This document shows, one piece after another, positions 11,567 to 22,538 of a DNA stretch of 64,000 nt. Origin of the DNA: Heliopora coerulea. Taxonomy: Eukaryota > Cnidaria > Anthozoa > Scleralcyonacea > Helioporidae. The translations under genes and the position numbers were made by a program. Where the stretch lies: NCBI GenBank assembly GCA_030142905.1, contig JASJOG010000669.1:1-64000 (forward strand), written 5' to 3'. The notes beneath the pieces were generated by a model, which saw only the letters and a list, made by a program, of their open reading frames with translations, did no database searches and was not told the origin of the DNA. Positions within the stretch are counted from its first letter, which is position 1; each line of letters opens with the position of its first letter.

Positions 11567-12849
11567 AATGCTACAAATTACAATAAGACTTGATTAAACT
11601 GCACTAAACTAGAGCACAAAAATAAAAAGTAATAATGGTTGACAGGAATAGTTTGTTGGTAAGATGTTCTGAAGGTCATTAAACTAATCCATCTTGTCCC
11701 ACATGTTGAGTGAGCTACCTTTTCCAACCAAAATGCACCAGTATGTATAAATACAGTAACAGCAACATGCAACAGTGTACCTGTTACTTAACCACAGCAA
11801 TTTTAACCGCTAATCAGTTCCTTTTAACAGGTAGAAACAAAAACTGGAAGCAATTAAAAATGCAATAAGCCCATTCCTTTTGCAAGAGACCAAATTGAAG
11901 ACTTTTGTAAAAACAAAACATTAGAAATAGCTGGCAACAACAGACTCCCTCTTTTTTAATCATTTCCTTTTCACCATCTTGTTACTGTTTTTGGGGTGAG
12001 CATTGTTTTGATGTTGGCAAAAGATCTACATTTCACTCAGGAATTTGAAATTATAAGGTAGTTGAAAATTCATTTCTGGGATGAGTTACCAAGCAAATGG
12101 AACTAAACATTTCCAACGGTGTTGGCCTGAGTAAAATGCGAAAGGACTGCCACCATCTGAAAAGAAAATGCAGCTGGTGATAGAAATTAGGAGTTCATTT
12201 CTTTTTGAAATTGCTAATTCCCAATTTGCCTAAAGTTCAGGGAGGGCTTAAGAGAATCAACAGCTCCCAAACCCCTAGGTTTAGCATTTTCTCTAGCACA
12301 GTTTTAGCGTTGAGTGGGAAGTCCAGTCCCTGTGCTCCCTCCCTTAATCAACCTGTGTGGAAACTGAATTTGGAATTAATTACTTTCAGTAGCGTATATT
12401 TACTGCAGTGTTTATATCATCCTGGTTGGCCTTTTTTTACTGCTCTCACATAATAAATACTTTACTGTAATTTACAAAACTTTTCAAGATTGCATCAACT
12501 GGCACTCATTGAAACATTTTAAGTACTTTCATAGTCAGCCCAGAACAAACCTATCTTTAAAAGAAGTCTAGTTCCTATTAACGCTGCTGCCTGCCTTACG
12601 CGCGCGCGCTGTTAAGCTTGCTTAGTCTGTCACAAGTGTTTTCAAGTCATTTCAACTTCGCCGTTGTTGTTCAAGTCTGAGGAAAGCAAACTTGTTTTGC
12701 CACTAATTCATTAAAGAAAGCGGTGGTATTATGTAATTAAAGTATCTTCCTACGAAGAAGCTTTGCGGTAACAGTTTCTTCAAGTATCGTCCACAACTTC
12801 ATAAATTTTGAAATTTCAGTATAATTTTCATAATTTACACGGTATCAAG
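11567..12849. promoter_or_regulatory. Divergent spacer between PTER copy 1 and ARMC5 relic
   Basis: About 1.3 kb with no supported ORF. It is recognisably homologous to the spacer at 25954-27068; for example the words around 12190-12235 match those around 26550-26600. It probably once acted as a shared promoter for PTER (minus) and ARMC5 (plus). A short CG run (cgcgcgcgc) lies at 12600-12609. No TATA box stands out. Confidence 0.45.
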
Positions 12850-13055
12850 ATGGCGTCGGAGCAGGCGAATTATCACGTATCAAGTTTAGTTTGTGAACTA
12901 CAAAGTAATTCCACTTCTAGTGCACAAAAAGTGCTCATTCACTCGCACGAGCAACCAGAAAGTTGGAAAACCTGGCTAAATGTAGACTGGAAGGCAGGAT
13001 GAAGATCTTATTGCAATTCATTCAGATCGACGTCGAAGAGGAAAATTCCCAAGAG
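12850..13055 (+). pseudogene. ARMC5: Broken copy of ARMC5 exon 1
   Basis: Aligns with the true exon 1 at 27069-27323 from the shared leader (gtatcaagATGGCGTCGGAG) through to the same donor (GAG|GTAATT). It is disabled in two ways. A one-base deletion after ctcatt (about 12938) shifts the frame and leads to a stop near 13000. About 50 bases of the second half are missing, the part encoding the DMSVSVLANCA stretch of the first armadillo helix. No other ARMC5 exons follow. It was produced by duplication of the PTER-ARMC5 boundary. Confidence 0.85.
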
Positions 13056-13524
13056 GTAATTTTGGATATAATTTTTCTATCTACGGCTGATTGTATAGTT
13101 TTTTAAATGGTATTTTTAGCGAATTGTGGAATTGCTGGAACAAAGTATGAACAGTGTCAGTGGGGGGTTGAATTGCAGACATTACACACCTAACGTGTCT
13201 TTGGGCCAGTGAGATGAGACTGGAAGGTGGATAGGAAGTTACTAATTATAGGGGGGGGAGAATATCAGTGATGCACCCGAGATTTTGATAAGGGAGAATA
13301 GAATACAAATTGAAGAAGTTTCCTGAGAAGGTTTTGGGACATTCTTCCCCAGGAAGTCTTTATTTTGTGCCATTTTTGGCTTTCTGTACCATTTTTCCAG
13401 CAACACAATGACTGAGACTTCAAAACTTCAACACCTGATAAATTTTTGTGGTCGAGTGCAAGGTTAGGCTAAATGTAACTAAATATTTGCTACAAAAATA
13501 TCTGTTGGTGGATATGTTTTCTTC

Positions 13525-13618
13525 AACCTATTAAGGGCCAAGGGCACACTATAATTTTACTCTGGTTAACGCAAGACAATTCAACTCATGAAAGGGACAA
13601 GCCTTGCCCCTTAATGAC
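13525..13618. repeat. 94-bp foldback-type dispersed repeat, copy A
   Basis: Arms ctattaagggccaaggg and (reverse complement of the right end) gtcattaaggggcaagg are near-complementary. Between them is the core ctataattttactctggt. A second 94-bp copy, with the same order and core, lies in ARMC5 intron 2 at 29344-29437. It is probably a small interspersed element rather than a local duplication. Confidence 0.5.
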
Positions 13619-14030
13619 TTACTGTATAAACATTGCAGAACATTTTAAATTTGCATAGCATCACCTGTTGTTATGTTCACATGATATGAAATTAGCATAG
13701 CATGACTTGTGGCTATGGTTAGCTTTGACACTGTTTACAGTAGATTTATGTCATTATAATGGTTCCAAATTCAGTTACTAAACAAGGGTGTAACCAGTCT
13801 CTTAGTCCTGGGTTGGTAAAATCAGAAAAAGTCCTCAAAATGAGTTTTGAACTTGAAGCACAAGGAAAACTGCACAGGGTACAAGGGCCTGCCTTGAGGT
13901 TCTTTGAGGGATCTATGGAGGGTCTTCGTTCATTGAATTCTTCACTGCTTTTGCCACAGATTTTAAGCCTAATTTTTAGTTTAGTCAATCATGCCTTTCA
14001 GGGTTGCATAATCAATTTACACAGCAAATT

Positions 14031-14160
14031 TCTTGTTTTTATTTTTTTTTCTTCATTTTTCCTCTTCAGCCCTTTATTTGTTTCCTTTTCTTACCTTTCT
14101 GTTTTTCTTTCTTACTTCAATTCCTCATTTTTCTCATTTTTTCCCTCAATTTTTCCTCAC
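14031..14160 (+). repeat. Pyrimidine-rich low-complexity tract
   Basis: About 130 bases of almost pure C/T (tttttctt, ttcctc and similar). This accounts for the Phe/Ser-rich open frames seen here; no gene is supported. Confidence 0.8.
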
Positions 14161-14319
14161 TGATTTGCTTTGGGTGGGCAAGCCACCCAACAGAGAAAGC
14201 CCTGGCTCCACCACTGGTAGTAACTAAATCTGGAATTAACTCCTTCTGCTTGAGTAATTTTATTCCCACACTTATATCAGTTGAAAATCAATTAAGCAGA
14301 TTTTATTTCTCTCATTTAT

Positions 14320-14590
14320 ATAAGCTCTTTGATGCAAAAAGTACTCCAAGTATTGTCCACAACTCCAGACATTTTTGACAGGTAAGTTCCTACAGTATTA
14401 ATTCCTTATGATATATTCATTGGTGAGCATAATTTTCATGAATTAACCAATGTCAAATGGCATGCATAATGTACAGTTCTACTTCAAGTGTACAAAGTGC
14501 CCCCTCAAATTGGTAAACTGAAAGTCAGGAAATGTGGATAAATTTAGACTGGAAGACAATATAAAGATCTTATTACAAAGTGTTGTAAGT
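14320..14590 (+). pseudogene. ARMC5: Second, more decayed relic of ARMC5 promoter plus exon 1
   Basis: Matches in order to the region just before and inside ARMC5 exon 1: aagtattgtccacaact (compare 12784-12801), then cataattttcatgaatt (compare 12820-12837), then ttctacttcaagtgtacaaa and a stretch around 14533-14570 reading aatgtggataaatttagact and aaagatcttatta. The ATG region is lost and indels disrupt the frame. It is older than the relic at 12850, implying repeated duplication at this boundary. Confidence 0.6.
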
Positions 14591-17500
14591 CCATATCACA
14601 TATAAATAAACAGTAAACAGTGGCAGGATCCAACGTTGAGACCCATTAATCCATGAATAATGTATATCATATAACATTCATCAACAATCCTAGGTGCAAA
14701 AATTTAAACCTGTTGGTTCAAAACATACAAAGCAAGTAAATAATGGTTGGCCAGTAACAAAAATAACAATTAATAGCAGTTTTAAAGGTTAAACTTGTTG
14801 GCCTAGATCACACAACAAATAATGAAGCGGTTGAAACCTGCTCGTCTGGATCATATAAAACGATTAGTGGTAAATAATGGCAGGTCAAAGTTCAGCCTGT
14901 TAGTCCTTATCATGAGAAGGAAGAATGAACTTTATGAAAAAAATTAAACTTTCATGAAAGATTTCGATTTTATCTTTTTTGTTTTCATTTAAAAGTCTTG
15001 AGCCTGGCTCTTATTATCTTTTGTTAAACCCCATCATGTCACGACAAGTAACTGAAATCAAATTTTTGGCTAGCGATCGGGCCGCTAATGTAAAAGAAGA
15101 ACACGGCAAATCTCCCTGGAAAGAGTTAAAACAGTTAAAAACGCCTTTAAAGCGTTAACGATGGCGCCTTTGTAACGCCGATATTGCATGAATGGACCAC
15201 TTGGATTAACCTGAAAATTCCCTGTGGAGTTAAGCTTGATTGAAGGTTGAGAAGAACCAAGATGTACCCGCCCAAACACATTGGATATCTTGAAAATGCG
15301 AGATGCGGAGTGTTGAAAATGCAGTACATCGAACATGAGCAGTGTACTCGGTAAATCACGCAACTGTCATAGCACTCTACACACCTTGTAGAAAAGCCAG
15401 AAATCGCACTTTTTTATGTCTATTTTTAGAATCTAACTTTTAAATGTAAGCATGCTTTGTTAGTCATCTTTTTATATCGACCTCCCACTTAGCACTTTAG
15501 CTAAAAAGCTTTATGAAATTTTAGATCACCTAGGCCTAGTTTATAACTTGTGCCGGGCCAAGCCGGGTCAGCGCTGGCACGGCTCGGCCGCAGCTTATAA
15601 ACTGAGAAGTCTTGCCGCGTCGAGCCAAGCGACCCCCGCATGCGTTTCGGGACCGTGTCGTCCGGCTTGGCACCTCCTGGCACGGCTGAAGTACAGCTTA
15701 TAAACCGATTTGAGGTGAGCTGTGCGCCACTCTACCTCACGAGGAACACAGGTAGTCCTGTTTTATACGCTAAACAGCTAACGAACTTTGCCGGCATTCT
15801 TTCACTCATACTTCCTGTCTGTCGATTTATTACCAAGATGTTTTCGGGCTTGAGACCTCGATGAGCGATTTTGTTCTGGTAAAGATAGGCCACGTCTTAC
15901 GCAACATCTTCAGCAATTTCGCCACAGAAATTTTCAACTCCGAATGGAAAGTTGAAGTGCAGGTATACCATCATTATGGCGTACGGATTTTGGGAAAGCA
16001 ATCAACTCGGAAGTTTTGTCCTGGCTTTCCAACTTGGGGAGCAAACGATCCTCCTTGAAAAACAGTCTGTTGTTTTCTCGATCTTGATGGATCACCACAT
16101 CTTTGTGGCCACAGTATTTAACACTACACAACATGGTTCCAAGCAAGCCAGAAACCCAGAAAACCAAACCTCTTGCCGTAAAAAAATTTGGAATCACTAA
16201 ATCAAGGGCGGTCTTTTGAGGGGGAATATAGGGAGTTTTTGAAGTCACCCTTCACTTCGTGTGTGGGCTCCAAGCGAACAATAGAGAAGTGTGCCCACAA
16301 GTGACATATGAAACCTTTATATTGAAGACGGGTTTACATGGTCGCGTTAACTAAAGCATTATAACCAAGGTTGCAACTGAGACGGGCGGATTTTGCGAAG
16401 AATGCTGTAACAGGACATGTTTACATTTAAAAGTTGGGTACTGAAAATAAACGTATCAAAAAAGTGCGAGTTCCGGCTTCACTTCATGAAACATTCTGTT
16501 CTTGTGACTTCTCCTTGAGGACATTTCCGGGAATAATCTGTGCTTGTGAAAGCAAATCAGTCTTTAAAGGAACTAAGACTTTTCAAACTTATTGAAATAA
16601 ATTCTATGGTTCTTGCACTTTGTGCTGCTTACAGTTTTGTTAAGGCGCTTTGCAAACAATGTTGAAGTCTTTGTTTTACACTGTCTTTTACCACACGTTA
16701 TGGTTTCGATATTGTAGATATAAATATAGGTTCTACGCATATTTTCACTCCGCATTTTCATAACTCCGCATATTCAACACTCCTCTCTCCACCCCCCTCG
16801 CACTCCTTTTTTCAAGATAACCAAACACATTTGAAAACTGTTCTGTAGAAGTTTTCATTAACTGATTAAAAACTCGGACCGAATCATCAAACCATTCTGC
16901 CTTAGATTAATGACCAGCGCCTGGAATGACCATACACGGAGCTATCTCGCGTTCAGCAAGACCATCCTGCAACAATTTAAGTTGGTGGACAATCAAATCA
17001 AATCAAAGGGGTCATCGAAAGAAATATCGTTCGCCCCAATTTCGAAGACGATGGTACCACGTTTATTTTACATAGAATCAATCGTGGTTGCGCAATTTAT
17101 CTACCATGCATCCCCCGAAGCCAAACATATAAACAAAAAACCTGTCTTTACGATCCCAATGACCCCAGGCCTTTCCATCTAGTCCTTTTCAAACGTCAGA
17201 ACGCAGTCTTCAAACGAGGGAATGAACGAAAATAGGAACCATATGTTCACTAGGGATCTGAATCTGCACAGGGATTTCCAAAGGATGGAGAGATTGCAGG
17301 TAAATAAATTGCGCCACCAGAGTAAAATGAACAAGGCCTAAGAACCAAAAATGAAGCAATAAACAAAAAGGCGATAAACAACAGTGAAATAGATCGTACT
17401 TGTCTTCTTAATAAAACCACGACAATGGTAAAGCGAGGAGATCTTGAACCGGTGAGAGCTGGATTGGAAAGGCTTAACACAGGTGTGAAACCAAAGTATA

Positions 17501-17620
17501 TTGATCTTGACACTTTTTCAGGGCGGAACTAACAGTTGGTAAAAGGCTACCCTCATTCCCAGGCCCCATGAGTCAGACAGACTCTATTTTGTACCATTTT
17601 GCGCATTCTGGTAGCACAAA
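14591..17620. other. Gene-poor interval
   Basis: No coding region supported. It contains the GC-rich island at 15535-15710. Several open stretches of 60-104 residues on both strands (for example around 15934-16248 and 17250-17513) lack any recognisable domain and splice context. Confidence 0.5.
15535..15710. repeat. GC-rich dispersed repeat bordered by TTATAAAC words
   Basis: A GC-rich island in AT-rich DNA built from GGCACGGCT / AGCCGTGCC-like words and repeats of gcttataaac (near 15592 and 15696) and tttataactt (15539). It shares vocabulary with the island at 2040-2285. Possibly the same foldback family. Confidence 0.35.
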
Positions 17621-17621
17621 T

Positions 17622-17733
17622 GACAACACTTGTTGGGCTCAAGATATATTATTTACAAGCCGCCTTCTACAAAACGAACAGTCAAACAGACAGAATCAGA
17701 AAAGAAATCACGGAGATTTTTAAATATCTAGTT
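17622..17733 (+). mobile_element. Penelope-like element, left fragment (split by a LINE)
   Basis: The plus frame reads QTDRIRKEITEIFK at about 17683-17724. This is a motif that in cnidarian Penelope-like polyproteins lies just after the reverse-transcriptase YRDD-type motif and before an L(K)xxNFLD motif. The catalytic motif itself is decayed. The reading resumes at 20576 with AKLKELNFLN, on the far side of the LINE insertion. So this and the segment at 20576-21595 are one element interrupted by a younger one. Confidence 0.55.
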
Positions 17734-20575
17734 ATAATAATAATAATAATAAATTCTTTATTTATACTGTTAAAAAAAATCCCATCAGCATAAAAGCTGG
17801 TATTAACGGGAGAACAGTGGTAATAAAACATAAATTAACTATGTAACAATATTGAAAAATATTGATAAAAATAATCTAAATTAATCTATAAACTACAAAT
17901 ATGGGAATCTTTATCACTGTCTAAAAGATACGTATAAATAGAACGTTTAAAACTTGTAATAGAAGTCATTTTTCTGATATATCTAGGCAGAGAATTCCAG
18001 TCCTTTGCACCGGAGTACGCAAACATTGTTTGCCCCATCTTAGTTTTAACTTTTGGTAAATCTAATAACGTTTCATCTCTGAGTTCTCTGTTTCTCACAC
18101 TACTACGGAATTTAAAAACATCTAATAATTGTTCAGGACAATTTAAATTATTTAAAATTTTAAAAATTAGTACATATCTAAAAAATCTTCTCCTATTAAA
18201 CAAAGTTAAGAGATTTAAAACATTGCGCATTTCCTGAGTACACTTTTTCTTTCCTTCTTTCAAAATGATTCTCATCGCTCGATTTTGAACCAGTTCAACT
18301 TGTCTTGTTAAGGTCGAGCCACAGTCATGCCACACGATTGAACAATAATCTAAAATTGGTAAAATGGTTTGCTTGTAGATCCAACATAAAACAGGCTTGG
18401 GAAGAAATGCAGAGATCCTATTTAATAAACTAAGTCTTGAATGTGTCCTTCGACATATTATCGTAATATGTGATTCCCACGACAAACAGTTACTAACACG
18501 AAGACCTAGATAATCGAATGAATCAACTTGTTCTACAGTCTCATCACTAAGTCGAACTTCAAGCTTTCCAGCTTTCTTTATGGCGGATTTTGACCCAATT
18601 AGAAGCGACTTGGTTTTCTTGACATTGGCTATCATTCTGTTTTGTAGTAACCATTGGTCGACATTCATCAAATCTAAATTAATCTTCTCCACTGCCAATG
18701 CCAAGTCCTTATTCGAATGGTGCATTTCAGTATCATCCGCATATAAAAAAGGGTCACACTCCGTGAAGCTGTGAACAATCGTGTTATAATATAGGCAGAA
18801 TAGCGTCGGGCCCAATACCGATCCTTGAGGAACACCATTAGTTACATATTCAAGGTCAGATTGAGCGTTTTGATAAACGACATATTGCTGTCTATCTGTG
18901 AGGTAGGAAACAAACCATTTGATTGCATTTTCATCGAAGCCGTAATGACGTAATTTCTTTAAAAGCATCGAGTGGTCGATGATATCGAAGGCTTTTCGGA
19001 GGTCAAGAAATACAGCAACAGTATGTTTCCTATCATCAATAGCTGATTTCCAGGAATCAATCACTTTTATTAATGCCGTCACTGTCGAGCAATGCTTGGT
19101 GTAAGCAAATTGTAGAGGTTCTTTTAAAGTTTGATGGTTTTCACCGTAATCTTTTACCTGGTTATCAGCTACTCTTTCACAAACCTTTGCAAGAGCAGGC
19201 AATACCGATATTGGTCTGTAGTTATCGCGATCATTGGCAGAGGCTCCTTTAAATATTGGTGAGATTTTTGCTATTTTCCATATCTTAGGAAATACACCCT
19301 GTTCAAAAGAACTGTTTACTATTGCAGCCAAACATTGTGATATATTGTTCGCCGACAACTTTAAAACGTTAACGGGAAGCTTGTCGTAGCCTGTTGCTTT
19401 ATTGGGCTTCATAGACATCAGCTGTTGTCGAATTTCGGCCTCAGAAATCGGATGAAAATTGAAACGCGATTCTTTATCATATGCTATTGGTGGTGAAGGG
19501 CTGAGCGTATCTAAATCCTGGCACGTGTCTTGTGTTGCAAGTAGACGTTTTGGAATATTGGAAAAATATGAATTTAGCGTGCTAGCTATGCCTTTTGAAT
19601 CAGTGATATCTTCGCCATCAACCGTTATTTTATTAATTACAATTTGCTTTGTCTTTGACGGTAAGACTATTTTCATCAGTTTCCAGAAGGCTTTTGGATT
19701 GTTGGAGTTTTCATCAAGTTTACGTTTAAAATAATTGACTCTCGCTTTACGGATGTAACTTGTTACCCGATTTCTTGCGCGCTTATAAAGTTTGTAATCA
19801 TCTTGGAGTCGACTCTTTAATGCTATTTTCTTTAAACGGTCTCTATTACGCATCAAGATTAAGATTTCCGTATTAATCCATGGGTGAGAATTACGCCGAA
19901 TACGCTTCCTTTTAAGAGGGAAATATTCGTCCATTATAGGAGTAAACAACTTTTCCCAGACGTAAAGTTTGTCATCAGGGTTTACAAACAAATCCATTAA
20001 ACTCCACGGTACGTGGTTCAATTCATTAAGAAAGGTTTCGTGATTTGCTTTCAAATCAATTTTCCGAGTTTCTATTATACGATGTTGAGGTTTCTTTGCC
20101 TGTTTTGCTTTTGTAGATAAAACACCATAAATTAGAAAATGGTCACTCACTCCTGAGTCTATAACTTCTGCTGACGTAAAAGGATTTGGAGTTGATGTAA
20201 TTAGCAAGTCCAACAATGTACTTGAAGTTCTAGTTGAACGAGTTGGTTTGGTGATTAGCTGTTCAAGGTCATTTCTCTCTATAAAATCCTTAAGTGCTCT
20301 AGTCTGGACAAGCGAGTTATTTAAACAATCGGCATTTAAATCACCTAAAATGATAATTTGTTTGCGCTCCCGAAGGGATTTGTGTGTTAAATCATCCAGA
20401 TAGTCTATTAAAACCGTGTGAGAAAAATTTGGTGCTCGATAAACACAAATTACTAGATATGTGACCTTGCGAAGCTTTACTTCAACGCAAATAGCTTCTA
20501 TATCTGACTCTTCTAAATCCGTTCTTCTTACATATCTGGTCCCATCTTTAACATAAATACATAAATACGATCCAA
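17734..20575 (-). mobile_element. 5'-truncated LINE (non-LTR retrotransposon, CR1/Jockey-like)
   Basis: Minus-strand element. Its 3' end has AATAAA (plus-strand TTTATT, 17757-17762) followed by a (TTA)n tail at 17734-17752, typical of LINE 3' ends. The body is one long frame with apurinic endonuclease C-terminal half and reverse transcriptase. The 5' end is missing, cut within the endonuclease at about 20560-20576, where sequence of the split Penelope-like element resumes. No clear target-site duplication was seen. Confidence 0.85.
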
Positions 20576-20591
20576 GCCAAGTTGAAAGAAC
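17886..20591 (-). CDS. LINE polyprotein: endonuclease (partial) plus reverse transcriptase
   Basis: The frame is open without interruption for 901 codons, with no start because the element is 5'-truncated; the first few codons may belong to the flanking element. Motifs in order: YRAP at residues 51-54, GDLNAD at 83-88 and SDH at 149-151 (apurinic-type endonuclease C-terminal half). Then the reverse transcriptase: a KATGYDKLP stretch, NYRPIS, FLDLRKAFD at about 528-536, GVPQGSVLGP at 586-595, and the catalytic YADD at about 617-620. A basic thumb region and a C-terminal extension with spaced Cys/His follow. It would nick target DNA and copy its own RNA if complete; without the N-terminal endonuclease it is probably dead, although the frame is intact, which suggests a recent insertion. 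Clade CR1/Jockey is my judgement from motif style. Confidence 0.85.
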   Translation of the reverse strand, partial: VLSTWLGSYLCIYVKDGTRYVRRTDLEESDIEAICVEVKLRKVTYLVICVYRAPNFSHTVLIDYLDDLTHKSLRERKQIIILGDLNADCLNNSLVQTRALKDFIERNDLEQLITKPTRSTRTSSTLLDLLITSTPNPFTSAEVIDSGVSDHFLIYGVLSTKAKQAKKPQHRIIETRKIDLKANHETFLNELNHVPWSLMDLFVNPDDKLYVWEKLFTPIMDEYFPLKRKRIRRNSHPWINTEILILMRNRDRLKKIALKSRLQDDYKLYKRARNRVTSYIRKARVNYFKRKLDENSNNPKAFWKLMKIVLPSKTKQIVINKITVDGEDITDSKGIASTLNSYFSNIPKRLLATQDTCQDLDTLSPSPPIAYDKESRFNFHPISEAEIRQQLMSMKPNKATGYDKLPVNVLKLSANNISQCLAAIVNSSFEQGVFPKIWKIAKISPIFKGASANDRDNYRPISVLPALAKVCERVADNQVKDYGENHQTLKEPLQFAYTKHCSTVTALIKVIDSWKSAIDDRKHTVAVFLDLRKAFDIIDHSMLLKKLRHYGFDENAIKWFVSYLTDRQQYVVYQNAQSDLEYVTNGVPQGSVLGPTLFCLYYNTIVHSFTECDPFLYADDTEMHHSNKDLALAVEKINLDLMNVDQWLLQNRMIANVKKTKSLLIGSKSAIKKAGKLEVRLSDETVEQVDSFDYLGLRVSNCLSWESHITIICRRTHSRLSLLNRISAFLPKPVLCWIYKQTILPILDYCSIVWHDCGSTLTRQVELVQNRAMRIILKEGKKKCTQEMRNVLNLLTLFNRRRFFRYVLIFKILNNLNCPEQLLDVFKFRSSVRNRELRDETLLDLPKVKTKMGQTMFAYSGAKDWNSLPRYIRKMTSITSFKRSIYTYLLDSDKDSHICSL

Positions 20592-21595
20592 TTAATTTCC
20601 TTAATGAAACCTACCGAAGCCAGCTGGAAGTTACAAGCTTTACCAAAAATCCAATGACAAACCGTCTGCATCAACACCAGTTGGTAACCATCTACTAAAC
20701 ATCATCACACAACTGCCTCGAAAATGTCGGCAAGCACGTCAGTGAAATATCATTGATGAAGCACCACCTTATTACCATAAAGCCCTAAGGGCCAGTGGAT
20801 ACAAAGAAACCGTCCAGTTAGATCCCACCCTTAACTAGGAAAGCCTTTCATTGAACAGAGCCAGAAAGCGGAACATTATTTGATTTAATCCTACTTACAG
20901 CATGAGCCTCCAGACCAACATAGCACAGAAATTTTTACAACTTATCGACAAGCACTTCGCCAAAAACCACAAGCTTCAACCTGAACAATGTGAAAGTAAG
21001 TTACAGCTGCATGCCAAATGTATTAAAACTGTAAGATCTCACCACCAAAAGGTCCTTAAGGACCTATAATAATAAAGAAAAACGCGAAGAACAAAAATGC
21101 AGCTGCAAAAACACGGAATCGTGTTACCCGTAAAACAAACGTCTCGCTGAAAACCCTATTTACCGTACCATCCTAAGAAGCTCCATAGACAACAGCAACA
21201 CAAACTACATCGGACTTACGGAATACTTTTTTAATAATCCTCCTGGAATACTCCACGGAACTCTCAAAACACGTCTGGAATTTACACGACAGAAACGATA
21301 CTGAAACGAAGTGGTTAATTCCGGACAATGTCCCTGCCTTCAAAAATTGCTGTAAGAAATGGGAACTTTCCTTCGTCGATAAATACCATATCATATTCCA
21401 AGAATATGAATTTGCTCAACAACCGCAATGCACTATCAAATTGCAGAGATAAAAATAAATACCTATTGTGCAACTTCAATGTACCAACTGAACGACAGAC
21501 GATTATCACCATTAATCGTGACCGCAACGAGTCTGGACAATGTTATGTTATCAGTCGTATGAAGATTGCGAAAGCATGAAACGTTGTGTTACAAC
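20576..21595 (+). mobile_element. Penelope-like element, right fragment with GIY-YIG module (decayed)
   Basis: Continues the fragment at 17622-17733. Shifting plus frames show AKLKELNFLN (20576 on), FLQLIDKHFAKNHKL (about 20935-20980), NNVKVSYSCMPN (about 20980-21020), and a Cys-rich KCSCKNTESCYP (about 21095). These are followed by the GIY-YIG-like NYIGLTE (about 21205-21225) and the tail NLLNNRNAL plus CRDKNKYLLCN (21412-21475). Many frameshifts and stops are present, so it is a relic. Just beyond, at 21554-21595, is a hammerhead-like motif of the kind these retroelements carry. Confidence 0.6.
21554..21595 (+). ncRNA. Decayed hammerhead ribozyme motif of the Penelope-like element
   Basis: Core order fits a type I hammerhead with very short stem III. 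Stem I 5' strand gtcgt is at 21554-21558. Then aTGAAGA, where the invariant first C is A, at 21559-21565. Stem II is TTGC/GCAT closed by a GAAA tetraloop (21566-21577). GAA is at 21578-21580. Stem III is AC/GT with a 5-nt loop. The cleavage position is T at 21590, and the stem I 3' strand is acaac at 21591-21595. The C-to-A change should inactivate it. Its place just after the GIY-YIG-type ORF matches where such ribozymes lie in Penelope-like elements. Confidence 0.45.
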
Positions 21596-21874
21596 AGCTA
21601 CAAAAATTTACAGAGTACCAGCGTACGTATAGAAACTCCACGCAACCGCATCGAAAACCCGTGTGCTTTTCGGAAACAACTTCGCCACGTTATTTAAATG
21701 GAGAATTTATGCGCATGCTCTCGGCAACGGCCTTTGTTCCTCGGCTGGCAAAGCACTGCACTAAATTTGCACAGTTGCAGACTCCATTCCTTTCTGGAGT
21801 GCATTGAGTTTCATTTTTAGCGAAGCTCGAAAAATTAGTTTTGACTTGATATAGATTTCTAATGTTCATACATT

Positions 21875-21946
21875 CATACACACATATATAAACACGTATG
21901 TATATAAACACATACACATACACACACACATATTTATAGATATATA
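21875..21946. repeat. CA/TA-rich microsatellite, left of Tc1 element
   Basis: Imperfect acacatata / tatata repeats. Together with 22491-22600 it forms one microsatellite split by the Tc1 element. Confidence 0.85.
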
Positions 21947-22490
21947 CACTGGCGGTCAAAAAGAACTGCTCACTTGTGGTGCAGATAGTAACTTGGTTTG
22001 CGGCCGTTGAGACCAGCTTCTCTCAGTCTTCGTTGGGTAGCGGAAGTAGAGACACTCTCACCATGTTCAATTTCCATCTCTGCTTAATTTTGCTTAATTT
22101 TCAAATCTTTAACACTTCCAGTTTAGTCTCGGCTTCTTCAAAATATTGCTGACACTTTGGCTACAGCGCATTTGATCGGCAGTTCCCCGTTATGAGTAAC
22201 TTTCCCTCCATTTTCAAGGCCGATCCTTGGCCTTAGACCCAAGATTTTGCATGTTGCTTGAAATTCTTGTTTTACCAACAATTAAAAGTAATCTCCTGGG
22301 GAACCAGGAATACATCTTGACTTTCCATAAAAAATTCATTGAAATGACTGGAGCTCTATCAAAAATTGTGGGAGATACGTTAAAACTATCTGAAATTGAC
22401 TGTTTTGTCATAGGAGTGGGCAAAAACCATTGCTACAACCCTTCATTACCCAAGAAATGGAGCTTGAGCAGTTCTTTTTGACTACCAGTG
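21947..22490 (-). mobile_element. 544-bp non-autonomous Tc1-like transposon
   Basis: Terminal inverted repeats of about 26 bp: CACTGGCGGTCAAAAAGA at the left and, reading inward from the right, CACTGGTAGTCAAAAAGA, with two mismatches over the arm. TA flanks each side. On the minus strand near 22000-22070 a remnant of the transposase DNA-binding domain reads SVSTSATQRRLREAGLNGRK, and further upstream (near 22120) TGSVKDL in another frame. The catalytic DDE part is missing, so it is an internally deleted derivative. It sits in a TA-rich microsatellite, its preferred target dinucleotide. Confidence 0.85.
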
Positions 22491-22503
22491 TATATATATA
22501 TAT

Positions 22504-22538
<35 letters not shown>

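Noticed and set aside
13759..14378. Phe/Ser-rich open frames
   Set aside because: Caused by the pyrimidine-rich tract at 14031-14160.
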